From: G963668655 sp963668655
Lineage (GTDB): Bacteria > Myxococcota_A > SURF-8
Length of the DNA stretch: 64,000 bases
Assembly (NCBI GenBank): GCA_963668655.2
Contig: CAXXPQ010000005.1
Location: 223,302-287,301 of the forward strand
Direction: 5' to 3'
Below the pieces are notes generated by a model that did no database searches, was not told the origin of the DNA, and worked only from the letters and a program-made list of their open reading frames with translations. The translations under genes and the position numbers were made by a program. Positions 8,936 to 18,068 of this stretch are shown here, in pieces (the stretch's first letter is position 1; the number at the start of each line of letters is the position of its first letter).

Positions 8936-10252
8936 TTGACCACTAGAAATCCCGTCGGCATCGAGGCGATCTCGACCCATATCCCCAGACATTTCATCGA
9001 CCTCAAAACCCTCGCGAAAGCCAATGGAACGGATCCGGACAAATATTATCACGGACTTGGGGGCCGCCGCATGGCGGTGATTCAGCCGGGCGAAGACCCG
9101 CTGACCCTGGCCGTGGAAGCCGCCAGGAAGCTTTTCGATCGGTATTCGGTGAAAAGAAAGGATATCGGCCTGGTCATCGTGGGAACCGAAACGGCCATCG
9201 ACGCGGCAAAACCCATCGCGGCCTATGTTCATGGAATTCTCGGCTTGCCGGGAGAGTGCCGCACCTTCGACACCAAGCACGCCTGCTACGGCTGTACCGC
9301 AGCCCTGAAAACCGCCGCCGACTGGTGCCGGTCCGGCAGCGCCCGGGGGCGCAAGGCCCTTGTCATCGCCACCGATATCGCCCGGTACGACAACGACTCC
9401 CCCGGCGAACCCACCCAGGGGGCCGGCGCCGTGGCGATGATCGTCGGCCAGTCCCCCGCCCTTCTGGCGCTGGAGGATTATCCGGAGGCGGTCTTTACGG
9501 AAGACGCCATGGATTTCTGGCGGCCGCATTACAGATCCACCGCCGTCGTGGACGGACACGCCTCCATCGACAATTACCTGAAGGCGCTGGAAAGCACGTA
9601 CCGACGCTTCAAGCATGAAAGCGGACTCGCTTTCGAGGATTACGATTACCTGCTCTTTCACGTTCCGTTCCCGAAAATGGCCTTCAAAGCCTTTCGCCTG
9701 CTGTACGAGCGGGAAATGAAATCGGAAAACGGAAACCGTTTCGAGAACATGGAGACCGACTACCGAGCCCGTTCCTGGCCGGCCTTGTGGGCGAACATCG
9801 AGATCGGAAACGTGTACGCCGGATCCTTATATATCTCGCTGGCCAGTCTCCTGGAAAAACAGTCCCTGCGGCCACAGTCCCGGCGATTGGGCTTTTTCTC
9901 TTACGGGAGCGGGTGTTGCGCGGAATTCTTTTCCGGGCGCGTCGGCCCGGACGCCTCCGCCTGGGAAGGAAAAATCGGCCTTCAAGAAGCCCTGGACAAC
10001 CGGATCGAACTGGACCATGCCTCCTATCGACGCTTCCGCGCGGAAAGCGAACGGCTGCTGAAAAACGGTTCCTTCCAGGAAGACCTCCGCCTCGACGACA
10101 TGGGAGAGGCGACGATTCTTTTCTGCGGCATCCGGGATCACCAGCGTGTGTATTCCATTATCCCGGATTCTTCCAGAAGAAGGCGGCACGACGCTGCGGC
10201 CAATAAAAACAAGGAGGAAAGGGAACTGTTCACCGTGCGCGTGTACAGTTGA
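8936..10252 (+). CDS. mvaS: Hydroxymethylglutaryl-CoA synthase
   Basis: A 438-aa thiolase-fold enzyme expected to condense acetyl-CoA with acetoacetyl-CoA to HMG-CoA. The three catalytic residues are visible: Glu85 in IVGTETA, the acyl-accepting Cys117 in HACYGC, and His242 in LLFHVPFPKM. All are spaced as in bacterial MvaS. The start is a TTG at 8936, six bases after a strong GAAGGAG. The last 30 residues are an Arg/Lys/Glu-rich extension beyond the core. It stands alone: no other mevalonate gene is in the window, while ispE of the rival MEP pathway is. It may therefore serve an alternative isovaleryl-CoA route as in myxobacteria, beta-branching or ketone metabolism rather than isoprenoids; that role is inference. 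Confidence 0.88.
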   Translation: MTTRNPVGIEAISTHIPRHFIDLKTLAKANGTDPDKYYHGLGGRRMAVIQPGEDPLTLAVEAARKLFDRYSVKRKDIGLVIVGTETAIDAAKPIAAYVHGILGLPGECRTFDTKHACYGCTAALKTAADWCRSGSARGRKALVIATDIARYDNDSPGEPTQGAGAVAMIVGQSPALLALEDYPEAVFTEDAMDFWRPHYRSTAVVDGHASIDNYLKALESTYRRFKHESGLAFEDYDYLLFHVPFPKMAFKAFRLLYEREMKSENGNRFENMETDYRARSWPALWANIEIGNVYAGSLYISLASLLEKQSLRPQSRRLGFFSYGSGCCAEFFSGRVGPDASAWEGKIGLQEALDNRIELDHASYRRFRAESERLLKNGSFQEDLRLDDMGEATILFCGIRDHQRVYSIIPDSSRRRRHDAAANKNKEERELFTVRVYS

Positions 10253-10316
10253 TCGACTTTCTTTTCTAAGTTCCCAACCGCACCCAACCTGAACATTCCC
10301 CGACATCCCTATCCCA

Positions 10317-10354
10317 AAGGATACTATACATCCCCATGGGATCCTTCTATCCTT
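10317..10354. other. Nested inverted repeat in the gap after the HMG-CoA synthase gene
   Basis: The outer arms AAGGATA (10317-10323) and TATCCTT (10348-10354) enclose inner arms ATCCC (10330-10334) and GGGAT (10338-10342). No T-tract follows on the plus strand, so it is not a standard terminator. It lies in the 307-bp convergent gap between 10253 and 10559, which otherwise holds only the possible small reading frame at 10427. Confidence 0.35.
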
Positions 10355-10426
10355 GCCTGGAGTCGTTCGCGACTTTCCGGAATACCCCGATCAGAATACA
10401 GCGCATGCCGAAGTTGGAGGCCATTC

Positions 10427-10501
10427 ATGGACAAGGATAAAAGCTCGGGCGGTTTGCAGGGGGCGAGTCAGATTTTAGGAGGAGGCGATATCTCGGGCTG
10501 A
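10427..10501 (+). CDS. Possible 24-residue small protein
   Basis: A short frame encodes a 24-residue peptide starting MDKDKSSGGLQGASQI, rich in Gly and Ser. It has an ATG six bases after a GGAGG (10416-10420), which is unusually good for a chance frame. No homologue is recognised and the peptide has no membrane segment. It could be a genuine microprotein, the remnant of a larger gene, or coincidence. Upstream is the nested inverted repeat at 10317-10354. Confidence 0.25.
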   Translation: MDKDKSSGGLQGASQILGGGDISG

Positions 10502-10559
10502 TTCGGAAGATTGTCTGCCTTTGGGCGAATGAGAAAACCAGTCAAAAGCCGCTGAATTT

Positions 10560-11084
10560 TTATTCCTCGCCTTGTTTCTCTTTCAGCTCGGAGAAATACT
10601 GGTCGTATTTCTTCGTCAGAATTCCCATGGTCTGCTTGGCCACATCGATCGCTTCCTTCTCCGCACCGGACGCCTGGAGAATCTTCATGGCTTCGTTGTA
10701 ACCTTTCGAAACGGCTCCTCGGACCAGTTTCTCGAATCCTTCGTTGATTTCCTCCCTGGAATCGTCTTCGTGGCGCAGAGAATATTCCTTGTAGAACGCG
10801 GTGGTAAAGTCGAAGATCCGCTCCGCGGTGGCTTCCGGAGACCATTGATTCAATAATCCGGCCTTGACTTCCGGGTCCAGCCCTTCCAGATCGCCCTTGA
10901 TTTCCTTTTCCACCTGATCCACGAACGTCTGCTGAACCCAACGAGTCGTGGCTTCCAGACTGAGGGAAACGTTGTCCACGCTGGGCATTTCCTCGGCGGC
11001 GCCGAAGGGGTTGCCCTTAACTTTTAATTTGAACAACGATTGAATCGGGGATTGGTACTGCTTTACGGAAGGATTGACCTTCAT
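10560..11084 (-). CDS. DUF5610-like protein
   Basis: A 174-aa soluble, mostly helical protein without signal peptide. The central segment SPEATAERIFDFTTAFYKEY resembles the conserved core of DUF5610 proteins, where a short Ser-Pro-Glu entry is followed by an aromatic-rich helix. The C-terminal third is a charged helix ending in KEKQGEE. GGAGG stands seven bases before the ATG at 11084. It is downstream of the HelD gene on the same strand, but 271 bp separate them, so it probably has its own promoter. Function is unknown; the family assignment is by pattern only. Confidence 0.6.
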   Translation of the reverse strand: MKVNPSVKQYQSPIQSLFKLKVKGNPFGAAEEMPSVDNVSLSLEATTRWVQQTFVDQVEKEIKGDLEGLDPEVKAGLLNQWSPEATAERIFDFTTAFYKEYSLRHEDDSREEINEGFEKLVRGAVSKGYNEAMKILQASGAEKEAIDVAKQTMGILTKKYDQYFSELKEKQGEE

Positions 11085-11355
11085 CTTCGAACCTCCATGT
11101 TCGTCACGTATCGTCCCTGATACGGCGTTCCGTTATTCGGCGGAACCGACATTTTTCTTTAGATAAATGCCGAAAAGGCAAAGAGTGAAACGGCCGAACG
11201 ATGCGAGAAACATGAAATAGTTAGAATTTACAAGCCGTTATGCCTTCCGAAATTTTTCATAAAAAAAGGGGCTTTTTCTTCTTTTATCTTCGTTTTTCAT
11301 GGCGATCGGGCCACCCGGCCTATCGGCCACGAACGGCGAGGAACGTTGAAGCGTC

Positions 11356-13443
11356 CTATCCCACCATTCGCGGGGGAAGCCACTCCGGCACCAGAGGCGA
11401 CAAGGGCATCCAGGAAAAAAGCCAGAGCTGGTGGATGGCGCGAGTCGCCCCGATATGCAGGATTCTGCGACTTTGCGGGTGGTCCGGAAACGTCTCCCGG
11501 TCCACGTTCATGAGAATCACGTAATCGAATTCAAGCCCCTTTGTCTGGGCGATATCACAGATTTCCACACCCGGTCCGAAGCTGAAATTCTGCTCCCGCA
11601 CCAAAGTGGCGGATCGGAGCCCGGTATGCCGGAGGGCCTTGTAAACCTCTTCCGCCTGGTGGAAAAATCGTGTCAGAATGGCGACTCCGGCATTGGATTC
11701 TCTTTCCATCAGATCGATCAGGGCCTCGGCAAGAAAGGTCAGGGCCTCCCCGATACCAGCCGAACGGAAAAGCAGCACCGGATCCCCTTTCCTGGGACTC
11801 TTCGGAGGGTCGGGCGGCGCCAGCTTTCCAAGAACATGATGGGAAAAGCGAATGATTTCATAGGTGGAACGATAGGAAACTTCCAGAGGCTCGATCTCCA
11901 CCCCGCCTCCTTCAACCATGCGAAAGACATCCGTCCAGTCTCCTTCCTCCTCGAAATCGGATATTCTTTGAACGGAATCACCCGCGATGGTGATGGAATT
12001 ATCCCGAACGGTCTGCATCAAAACAAGCAGTTCCAACGGACTGAAATCCTGGGCCTCGTCGATCATGAGGTGATTGTAAAGAAGACTGCGCCTCCCGGAT
12101 TTTCGGAGAGGTCCGCGAAGAAGCTGGTGCAGATAGAGAAGAATCGGATCGTCCTCGCGGTCATATACGTTCAGTTCCTCGATGATCGGGCCGCTGTCCT
12201 CCACGCGTGCGAAATGCTGGTCCGCGCACCACGAGACGATACGGGCGATCTCCCCGTCGCTGAAGGCTTTCGGGGCGTATCGATCCACGCCGTCCCGCAT
12301 CCACTGGGAATCCGTAAACAGCTCGTCGAACAACACCTCCGGCCGGGCTTTCGGTTGCGAACGAGCGGCGTCCTGAAGCATGGGAATCAGGATACGGTGG
12401 GACTTGAAGCGAACCACCTCGGCGGGCGGATGATCGCTGTAGGCTTTCGTAAGCTCCGGGAAATGCTTCCTTCGCACCATGGAAGCCCATTTCTCCAACG
12501 TACGGACCTGGACGTTTTCCACCCCCAGGGCGGGCAGAACCCGGGAAGTATAGTTGGCCAAGGCTTCGCTGAAAACGATGACCAGCATTCCCTTGGGACC
12601 GAAACGATCCGGATCCGAATAGTTCAGATAGGCGATCCGGTGCAGTCCCACCGTGGTTTTTCCCGACCCGGCGCTGCCCTGCACGACCACCAGCCCCTGT
12701 CCCGGCCGGGTAATCAACTTGAACTGCCTTTCGTCCAGAAGCCCCGCGATTTCGGATAGATGCTTATCTCCACGCAGTTCCCTGGGCGCCCCGGAGGATC
12801 CCAGAAAAGGCTTCATCGTATCCGGACGGCCCGCCGCTCCCTGGCCGCCGTGAAGCGAAACCGCTTCGTTTCGGATCCGTTCCCAACCGTTTCCGGTTCG
12901 ATAGTAACCGGCCTCCGGGCAACCCACGCGCAGAAGCCGCCCTTCCCCGATGGTGATGCTACGCCGGGCCGTGACGGTGCCGTCCACCTGCCGTCCGGCG
13001 AAAACCTCGTCGAAGTCGTCCCCTTCCCGGTTGTTGTAGTACACGCGGCTGATCGGCGCATTGCGCCAATCCACCACGCGGACCTTGCCTTTGATAAAGG
13101 TTTGTTTTCCAAGGACGATATCTTTTTCACGACCTTCGTCATCCGTATATCGCAAATGGGCGAAATACGGATTGTCCGGATCGATTCCATCCGGATCGTA
13201 TTGAGCGCGCAGCGCCGAAAGCGCCGATATCCGATCCATTTCCTCCATGATGCTCGCCCGGTCGTCCTCCAGCCGTTCTTCCGCGAAACGATCCCGCAGC
13301 ACCGTGAGTTCTTTCTCGAAATCATGGGGGCGTCTGAGGGTTCGATGCCGCTTCAGCGCCTCCCGCACCTGTTCGAGCAGGTCAAGTTCTTCCCGAACCA
13401 CGGATGGAACCGAATCTCGCGGACTGTCCTTCGTTTTTTTCAT
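11356..13443 (-). CDS. HelD-like superfamily 1 helicase/ATPase
   Basis: A 695-aa UvrD/Rep-type SF1 protein. The N-terminal 90 residues are a long charged helical region, as in HelD, where a coiled-coil reaches into RNA polymerase. A unique domain of about 130 residues (VVDWRNAPISRVYY and following) precedes the Walker A motif GSAGSGKTT at residues 256-264. Walker B is in HLMIDEAQDFSP, helicase motif III/IV in ITIAGDSVQRI, and motif VI near the end (RRILHIGATRAIHQL). HelD in Bacillus releases stalled RNA polymerase. The VVDWR element and residue order distinguish it from UvrD/PcrA. GAGG is nine bases before the ATG at 13443. Confidence 0.85.
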   Translation of the reverse strand: MKKTKDSPRDSVPSVVREELDLLEQVREALKRHRTLRRPHDFEKELTVLRDRFAEERLEDDRASIMEEMDRISALSALRAQYDPDGIDPDNPYFAHLRYTDDEGREKDIVLGKQTFIKGKVRVVDWRNAPISRVYYNNREGDDFDEVFAGRQVDGTVTARRSITIGEGRLLRVGCPEAGYYRTGNGWERIRNEAVSLHGGQGAAGRPDTMKPFLGSSGAPRELRGDKHLSEIAGLLDERQFKLITRPGQGLVVVQGSAGSGKTTVGLHRIAYLNYSDPDRFGPKGMLVIVFSEALANYTSRVLPALGVENVQVRTLEKWASMVRRKHFPELTKAYSDHPPAEVVRFKSHRILIPMLQDAARSQPKARPEVLFDELFTDSQWMRDGVDRYAPKAFSDGEIARIVSWCADQHFARVEDSGPIIEELNVYDREDDPILLYLHQLLRGPLRKSGRRSLLYNHLMIDEAQDFSPLELLVLMQTVRDNSITIAGDSVQRISDFEEEGDWTDVFRMVEGGGVEIEPLEVSYRSTYEIIRFSHHVLGKLAPPDPPKSPRKGDPVLLFRSAGIGEALTFLAEALIDLMERESNAGVAILTRFFHQAEEVYKALRHTGLRSATLVREQNFSFGPGVEICDIAQTKGLEFDYVILMNVDRETFPDHPQSRRILHIGATRAIHQLWLFSWMPLSPLVPEWLPPRMVG

Positions 13444-13535
13444 GTCCTATCGCCTCGATGCTTTCCGCAAACGAATCCGCGCCGAAAGAAAAAGGCATTT
13501 ATCGTATCACCTTGCAACCGATTCCGGAAATGAAA

Positions 13536-13586
13536 ACGTGGATACGGCGTATACGTGGATACGGCGTATACGTGGATACGGCGTAT
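13536..13586. repeat. Three perfect 17-bp tandem repeats in a divergent promoter region
   Basis: The unit ACGTGGATACGGCGTAT occurs three times without a gap or mismatch (13536-13552, 13553-13569, 13570-13586). Each junction creates the palindrome GTATAC. The array lies between the HelD gene (start 13443, minus) and a lipoprotein gene (start 13726, plus), so it could be a regulator-binding array for either gene. Confidence 0.9.
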
Positions 13587-13630
13587 ACAAGGGTGTGCAC
13601 TCCATTTACGAATCCATCGTATCGAAGTGC

Positions 13631-13659
13631 TTTACGTGCGGAACAGGGTATGGTAAAGT
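13631..13659 (+). promoter_or_regulatory. Possible promoter for the 13726 lipoprotein gene
   Basis: TTTACG (13631-13636) and TAAAGT (13654-13659) are 17 bp apart; each matches four of six consensus bases. The site is 45 bp downstream of the 17-bp repeats and about 65 bp before the start codon, so the repeats would sit just upstream of the -35 element. Confidence 0.4.
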
Positions 13660-13725
13660 TTTGTAGTGACTCATTTCTGTTTGGCAACAAGTTCGCATCT
13701 TTCACCCGCCGTTCCGGAGGTCGCG

Positions 13726-15504
13726 ATGAATATTTTCCGCCTTCTGCTTCCCCTATTCCTGCTGTCCTTCACTCTTTTTTCGGCCTGCAACAGCGGAGTC
13801 GCCTTCGACCGGCTGACCGATGGAGACCTGGAAGCCATGGCGGAATCCGATTCGGAACTTCCCGCCGTGGACGGAGACTTGCCTTCCGATGGCGATGAGT
13901 CGCCCGACGGCGACATGGAAACCGACGACGAATTCGTGCAGACCTGCGAGGAAGGCGACCACAGTTGCGCCGACGATTCCGTGCTCCTGGTCTGTAACGA
14001 ATGGGGCGAATGGGTATACTCGGAAACCTGTGAAAGCGGCTATGAGTGCCGGGTGGGCTCCTGCCGGGAAATCGGAACCGTGGATGGAGACGAAGACGGA
14101 GATTTCGACCGGGAGACGGACAGCGAATTCGTCTGGCAATGCTCTTCCCATTTCGATTGTCCGTTCGGTTTCGCCTGCGATCCCACCCATCCCGACGCGG
14201 ACGACGCGGGATGCATCTACGCCAGCAATTGCGAAAAGGACACGGATTGCGATCCCGGCTGGCTCTGCGAGGACGCCGCGAACTGGAAAGAATGCTTCCC
14301 CGGAGAAGATGAATGCCGGGTTCATGGAGACTGCGATTACGGCTACGGCTGCTTCATGGGCGATGTGGGCTTGATGGTCTGCCTGGAAGCCAATGAGTGC
14401 GAGGTGGACGCGGACTGCGGCGGCGAAATGATCTGCGTCCAGGGAGAATACTGGAACGTCTGCCAGTACGACGGCGACCCCTGCCAATCGCACGAGGACT
14501 GCGAGTTCGGCTATCGCTGCAACACGAATCTGGCCTACCCGGTTTGCGAATACGCCAGCGAATGCGTCACGGATGCGGATTGCAGCGCCATCAACGTCTG
14601 CGCGACGGTGGAAAACTGGAAGGAATGCCGATTGAACACCAGTCCGGATTTCTGCCAGTCCGACAACGACTGCCCGGAAGGATTTTACTGCGAAACGGTG
14701 ATCGCCGGATACGGAACCTGTCGCTCCCTGAACGAATGCTTCAGCGACGACGAATGCCCGGAATATTTCGAATGCATCTCCAACGGCGACTATCTGGAAT
14801 GCGTGGAAACGGTCCCCTGCCAGCGGCACGAAGACTGCGGCTTCGGATATCGCTGCGTCGTCGCGCAGCCCCGAAACGTCTGCGAGTACGCGAACGAATG
14901 CGCAACCGACGCCGATTGCGGAAATTTCGAGGAATGCCAGCCCGACGGAAACTGGACGGTCTGCAACTATTCCTTCCCTTCCATGTGCACCAGCGACGAC
15001 GACTGCCAGCGGGACGAATACTGTGATTTCATTCTCGGCCCCATCGGAAACTGCGTCTCCAGAAACCAGTGCTACACCGACGAGGACTGCGGCGACGGCC
15101 TGATCTGCGAAAACAACGGCGAATTCAATGAATGCGTTCCGGCGCAGCAGCAGTCCTGCTGGTTCGATTTCCAGTGTCAGGACGGCTGGCAATGCGCGGA
15201 CGGGGTGTGCAAGCCGATCTACGCCGGCATGTGCACGGATATCGAAGGAGAGTGGACCGTCTGGATGTCCGATTGCCTGATGCTGACCATGGGACAGGCG
15301 TATGAATTCATTCCGGAGGACGGCTGCAACGGTTCGGTTCGCTCCCAATCGCTGTCCATTTCCATCGGATCGTTCGAGGAAACCTCCACGTCCAACTACA
15401 ATCTGACCCTGGGGTTCATCAGTCAGTGCAGCGCCACGGTCAATCTGGCCACGGTGATGAGCGTCACCTGCAACAGTTGCACGGCGCAGCTCGGCCGATT
15501 GTAA
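13726..15504 (+). CDS. Cys-rich DGD lipoprotein
   Basis: A 592-aa lipoprotein with lipobox Cys21 (TLFSAC). An acidic linker with DGD units (residues about 30-70, and again near 120) leads into a long Cys-rich region. There short modules of the form C-x(4-5)-DxDC-x(4-6)-G-x-x-C recur about every 40-45 residues, for example CQSHEDCEFGYRC and CQRHEDCGFGYRC. The last 90 residues are a different beta-rich domain (starting CTDIEGEWTVWM). The cysteines probably form disulfides outside the cytoplasm, as in small EGF- or Dickkopf-like knots. ATG 13726 follows GGAGG by five bases. Function unknown; adhesion or a protective coat is plausible. Confidence 0.8.
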   Translation: MNIFRLLLPLFLLSFTLFSACNSGVAFDRLTDGDLEAMAESDSELPAVDGDLPSDGDESPDGDMETDDEFVQTCEEGDHSCADDSVLLVCNEWGEWVYSETCESGYECRVGSCREIGTVDGDEDGDFDRETDSEFVWQCSSHFDCPFGFACDPTHPDADDAGCIYASNCEKDTDCDPGWLCEDAANWKECFPGEDECRVHGDCDYGYGCFMGDVGLMVCLEANECEVDADCGGEMICVQGEYWNVCQYDGDPCQSHEDCEFGYRCNTNLAYPVCEYASECVTDADCSAINVCATVENWKECRLNTSPDFCQSDNDCPEGFYCETVIAGYGTCRSLNECFSDDECPEYFECISNGDYLECVETVPCQRHEDCGFGYRCVVAQPRNVCEYANECATDADCGNFEECQPDGNWTVCNYSFPSMCTSDDDCQRDEYCDFILGPIGNCVSRNQCYTDEDCGDGLICENNGEFNECVPAQQQSCWFDFQCQDGWQCADGVCKPIYAGMCTDIEGEWTVWMSDCLMLTMGQAYEFIPEDGCNGSVRSQSLSISIGSFEETSTSNYNLTLGFISQCSATVNLATVMSVTCNSCTAQLGRL

Positions 15505-15541
15505 AAGGCGTTTCCCGCCATCCCATCTTATCGGAGGGAAC

Positions 15542-16318
15542 ATGCTGGAAAGCGTTGTCAGGAAATTCCTGTATCACCCCATCGTTCTGGGAAGAAACGA
15601 CCCGCTTCCCGCCTATGCGAATGACGCCCGGGAGGTCCGATTCTCCTCGACGGCCGGAGACGAAATTCACGCTCTTTACTGGGAAGCACCAAGAAACCGC
15701 CCGACCCTCCTGTATCTGCACGGAAACGCCCAGTCCGTCTTTGAATGGGCGCTGGTTCGGGATGAGTTGCAGCCGATGGATTGCGGCCTATTGCTGATCG
15801 ATTACCCGGGGTACGGCAAAAGCTCCGGTTCGCCCAGCGAGCAAAGTCTGTATGCCTCCGGGGCCGCCGCGCTCGAATGGCTGAAGAGCGAAGAAGGAAT
15901 CGCCGAGGAAAACGTCGTCCTTCTGGGCAAATCCCTGGGAGGCGGCGTGGCTTGCGAAATCGCCATGAACAGAAAATTGAAGGGCGTGATCCTGGAATCC
16001 ACGTTCCGGTCCATTCCCGCCGTGATTCACAACCTGATTCCGATTCTTCCCGGGGACACGCTCTTGAAGACCGAGCGATACGACTCGATATCCAAGCTTC
16101 CCCGCATCGTCTCTCCGGTCCTGGTCGTCCATGGAACGAAGGACGAACTGATCCCCGTAGAGGAGGGACAGGCGCTCTTCGAGGCGGTTCGATCTTCCAG
16201 GGACATTTACTTGGTCGAAGGAGCCGGACACAACGACGTTTCCCTTTTCGCCGGAATCGAGTATGGAAAGCGACTCCGCCGCTGGCTGAATTCGCTGGAA
16301 GCCCCCGCTACGCCATAG
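15542..16318 (+). CDS. Alpha/beta hydrolase, BEM46/ABHD13-like
   Basis: A 258-aa alpha/beta hydrolase. The oxyanion-hole motif is YLHGNAQS, the nucleophile elbow is GKSLGGG (Ser), the acid is in VHGTKDELIP (Asp) and the catalytic His is in EGAGHNDV. The DYPGYGKSSGSPSEQSLY segment is typical of the BEM46/YfhR group. There is no clear signal peptide; the N-terminus LESVVRKFLYHPIVLG may be a short amphipathic anchor. GGAGG lies four bases before the ATG. It starts 37 bp after the Cys-rich lipoprotein gene on the same strand and is probably cotranscribed with it. The substrate is unknown; an ester or thioester is expected. Confidence 0.88.
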   Translation: MLESVVRKFLYHPIVLGRNDPLPAYANDAREVRFSSTAGDEIHALYWEAPRNRPTLLYLHGNAQSVFEWALVRDELQPMDCGLLLIDYPGYGKSSGSPSEQSLYASGAAALEWLKSEEGIAEENVVLLGKSLGGGVACEIAMNRKLKGVILESTFRSIPAVIHNLIPILPGDTLLKTERYDSISKLPRIVSPVLVVHGTKDELIPVEEGQALFEAVRSSRDIYLVEGAGHNDVSLFAGIEYGKRLRRWLNSLEAPATP

Positions 16319-16332
16319 ATTTCCCGCGATAC

Positions 16333-17772
16333 TTATCGGCTGCGGTAGGGTTTGGCCTTGATGCGATCCTCCGATTCGTCGTACTGGAAGGAAATCATCC
16401 GCATCGGCTCTTTCACTTTATAGATTTTATTGTGAATCTTCACGATAACGCCTGGAAATATCTGGCCTTTCGCCACGATCTTCGCGCGTTCGCATTTTTC
16501 CTTGTCATGATTCGCAATCCAGAAATCCATCTCCAGAATATTCTTTCGGATTTCCTTCACTTCCGCAAGCAGTTTCTGCATGGTGATTCGCTCGGAATCC
16601 GCAATCATTTTGCCGCTTTTTTCTTTCTCGAAAAGAGGCGTAAGCAACGCCAGTTTCTGCATCAGCGAGTCGTGCTGAATCTTTTGTTCCGCAATCACGA
16701 TATCCAGGCTTTTGCTGAAATCCGCGCAGTATCCGGTGGCCACCAGTGTTTGAATCTGGCTCGAAGCTCCCAGGGTTTTCGCTTCGATACCGTTGGCGCC
16801 GTATACCTGTCCCCCCTGGATCGGTCCAAGAGTGATGCTGAGTTTTCCATAGGCTTCCACGCGGGAATGAAAAACCCCCTTCTCGAATTCACAATCCTGT
16901 TCGCAGATGATTTTCGCTTGGTTGGCGTATCGGGCCTTGATAAGCCTGCCTGCGGAAACGACGGATTGCTGGTTGCCGATAATGCCTTCGCGAAGAATGA
17001 TTTCTCCCTGGGCTTCCAGGCTGGCGCCTTCACAGGTGCCTTGGACCTCGATGTCTTTTCCGGCGGAAATATCGAAATTCTGCAAAACCTTCGGGCCGAC
17101 TTCCACGGAACCGATGAATTCCAGTCTGCCGCCCTCCCAGTCCGCGATCGTGGAGATTCGGTAGGTATCGATGACATCGACTTCGCTTCCGCGCAGCACC
17201 AGATAGCCGGTCGTAACCGCATGGATCGTCCGGTCTTCATGTTCCTCGACGCCACTGCCCAGCTTGAAGGAAATGATTTTTCGTAAAGCCTCCCGCTTCC
17301 GGCCGTAGACGTCATAAGTGGTTTTGTATTTCTCCAGTTCGGCTTCGGAAATACGCTTGGCCAGTTTCTGGCCCTTTGAAATATTGATGATGGGAAGTCG
17401 CGGCGGAATGCTTTCGGGGCCCATTCGACGCAGCTTGCGCCAATACTCATTCACGGTTTTGGAATTGTCCAGGAAATCGATATCCGGCAGAGGGGCGATT
17501 TTCGGATAGAGATCGACCACGAGAAACGGCTCTCGATTCTTGACTCCCTCGACGATACGTTCCGCTTCGGAAAAAGACTCTAGATTGATCTCTTCGTCTA
17601 TTCCATGTATTTTCAACAGGTTGGAAAGTTCTTTCAGGTTGGGGAGTTTGCTGAACAGCGCGTAGACCTGCAAGGAGTCTTCCGAAAGGTACAAAGTAAC
17701 ACCCAGGAAATCCTGTAATTTCGGATCGACCGGATCGAGTTGTACCAACTTGTCGAGCGGGACCTGGCTCAT
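16333..17772 (-). CDS. FapA/DUF342-family polymer-binding-like protein
   Basis: A 479-aa protein. The N-terminal 130 residues are mixed alpha/beta. The region from about residue 170 to 350 is a right-handed beta-helix pattern with Gly turns every 15-20 residues (VDVIDTYRISTIADWEGG, then LEFIGSVEVGPKVLQN and SAGKDIEVQGTCEGASLEAQ). This is the signature of the FapA (DUF342, flagellar assembly protein A) family. It ends with a coiled-coil (SERITMQKLLAEVKEIRKNI) and a small beta domain. FapA-type proteins occur beside flagellar, chemotaxis and polymer genes, none of which are here. The start is MSQVPLDKL at 17772, nine bases after GGGAG; an upstream frame to 17853 is open but poorly supported. 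Confidence 0.8.
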   Translation of the reverse strand: MSQVPLDKLVQLDPVDPKLQDFLGVTLYLSEDSLQVYALFSKLPNLKELSNLLKIHGIDEEINLESFSEAERIVEGVKNREPFLVVDLYPKIAPLPDIDFLDNSKTVNEYWRKLRRMGPESIPPRLPIINISKGQKLAKRISEAELEKYKTTYDVYGRKREALRKIISFKLGSGVEEHEDRTIHAVTTGYLVLRGSEVDVIDTYRISTIADWEGGRLEFIGSVEVGPKVLQNFDISAGKDIEVQGTCEGASLEAQGEIILREGIIGNQQSVVSAGRLIKARYANQAKIICEQDCEFEKGVFHSRVEAYGKLSITLGPIQGGQVYGANGIEAKTLGASSQIQTLVATGYCADFSKSLDIVIAEQKIQHDSLMQKLALLTPLFEKEKSGKMIADSERITMQKLLAEVKEIRKNILEMDFWIANHDKEKCERAKIVAKGQIFPGVIVKIHNKIYKVKEPMRMISFQYDESEDRIKAKPYRSR

Positions 17773-18068
17773 CGTTGACGGCTCCCGGGACTTTGCCGGT
17801 CTCTCGGCAAAAGGTGGAGAAAATACATCCTGGACCAATAGCGATCGCGCCAAGGCTTCGATTCGAGCGAAATCGTATCGATGCCGGAAAGAATTGCACG
17901 AAAGAACAACAGGCAGAAAGGGCGACGGAACTTTCTCCTTCCAGAGAATTCGGCAACTTATTCGATATGTTTATTGTTTTCGAAGGGCGTGAAGTTTTTT
18001 GCACCACGGAAAAGATCGGCTTTCCCGGAACACGCACGCGATGCATTTTGAGAACGATTCGGAAACCT

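Noticed and set aside
13536..13586. 17-bp repeats as a mini-CRISPR or origin iterons
   Set aside because: The copies are contiguous without spacers, and no replication initiator gene lies nearby; an operator array is more likely.
13753..15543. Minus-strand frame of nearly 600 codons opposite the 13726 lipoprotein gene
   Set aside because: Same artefact as above; no start context and no recognisable domain.
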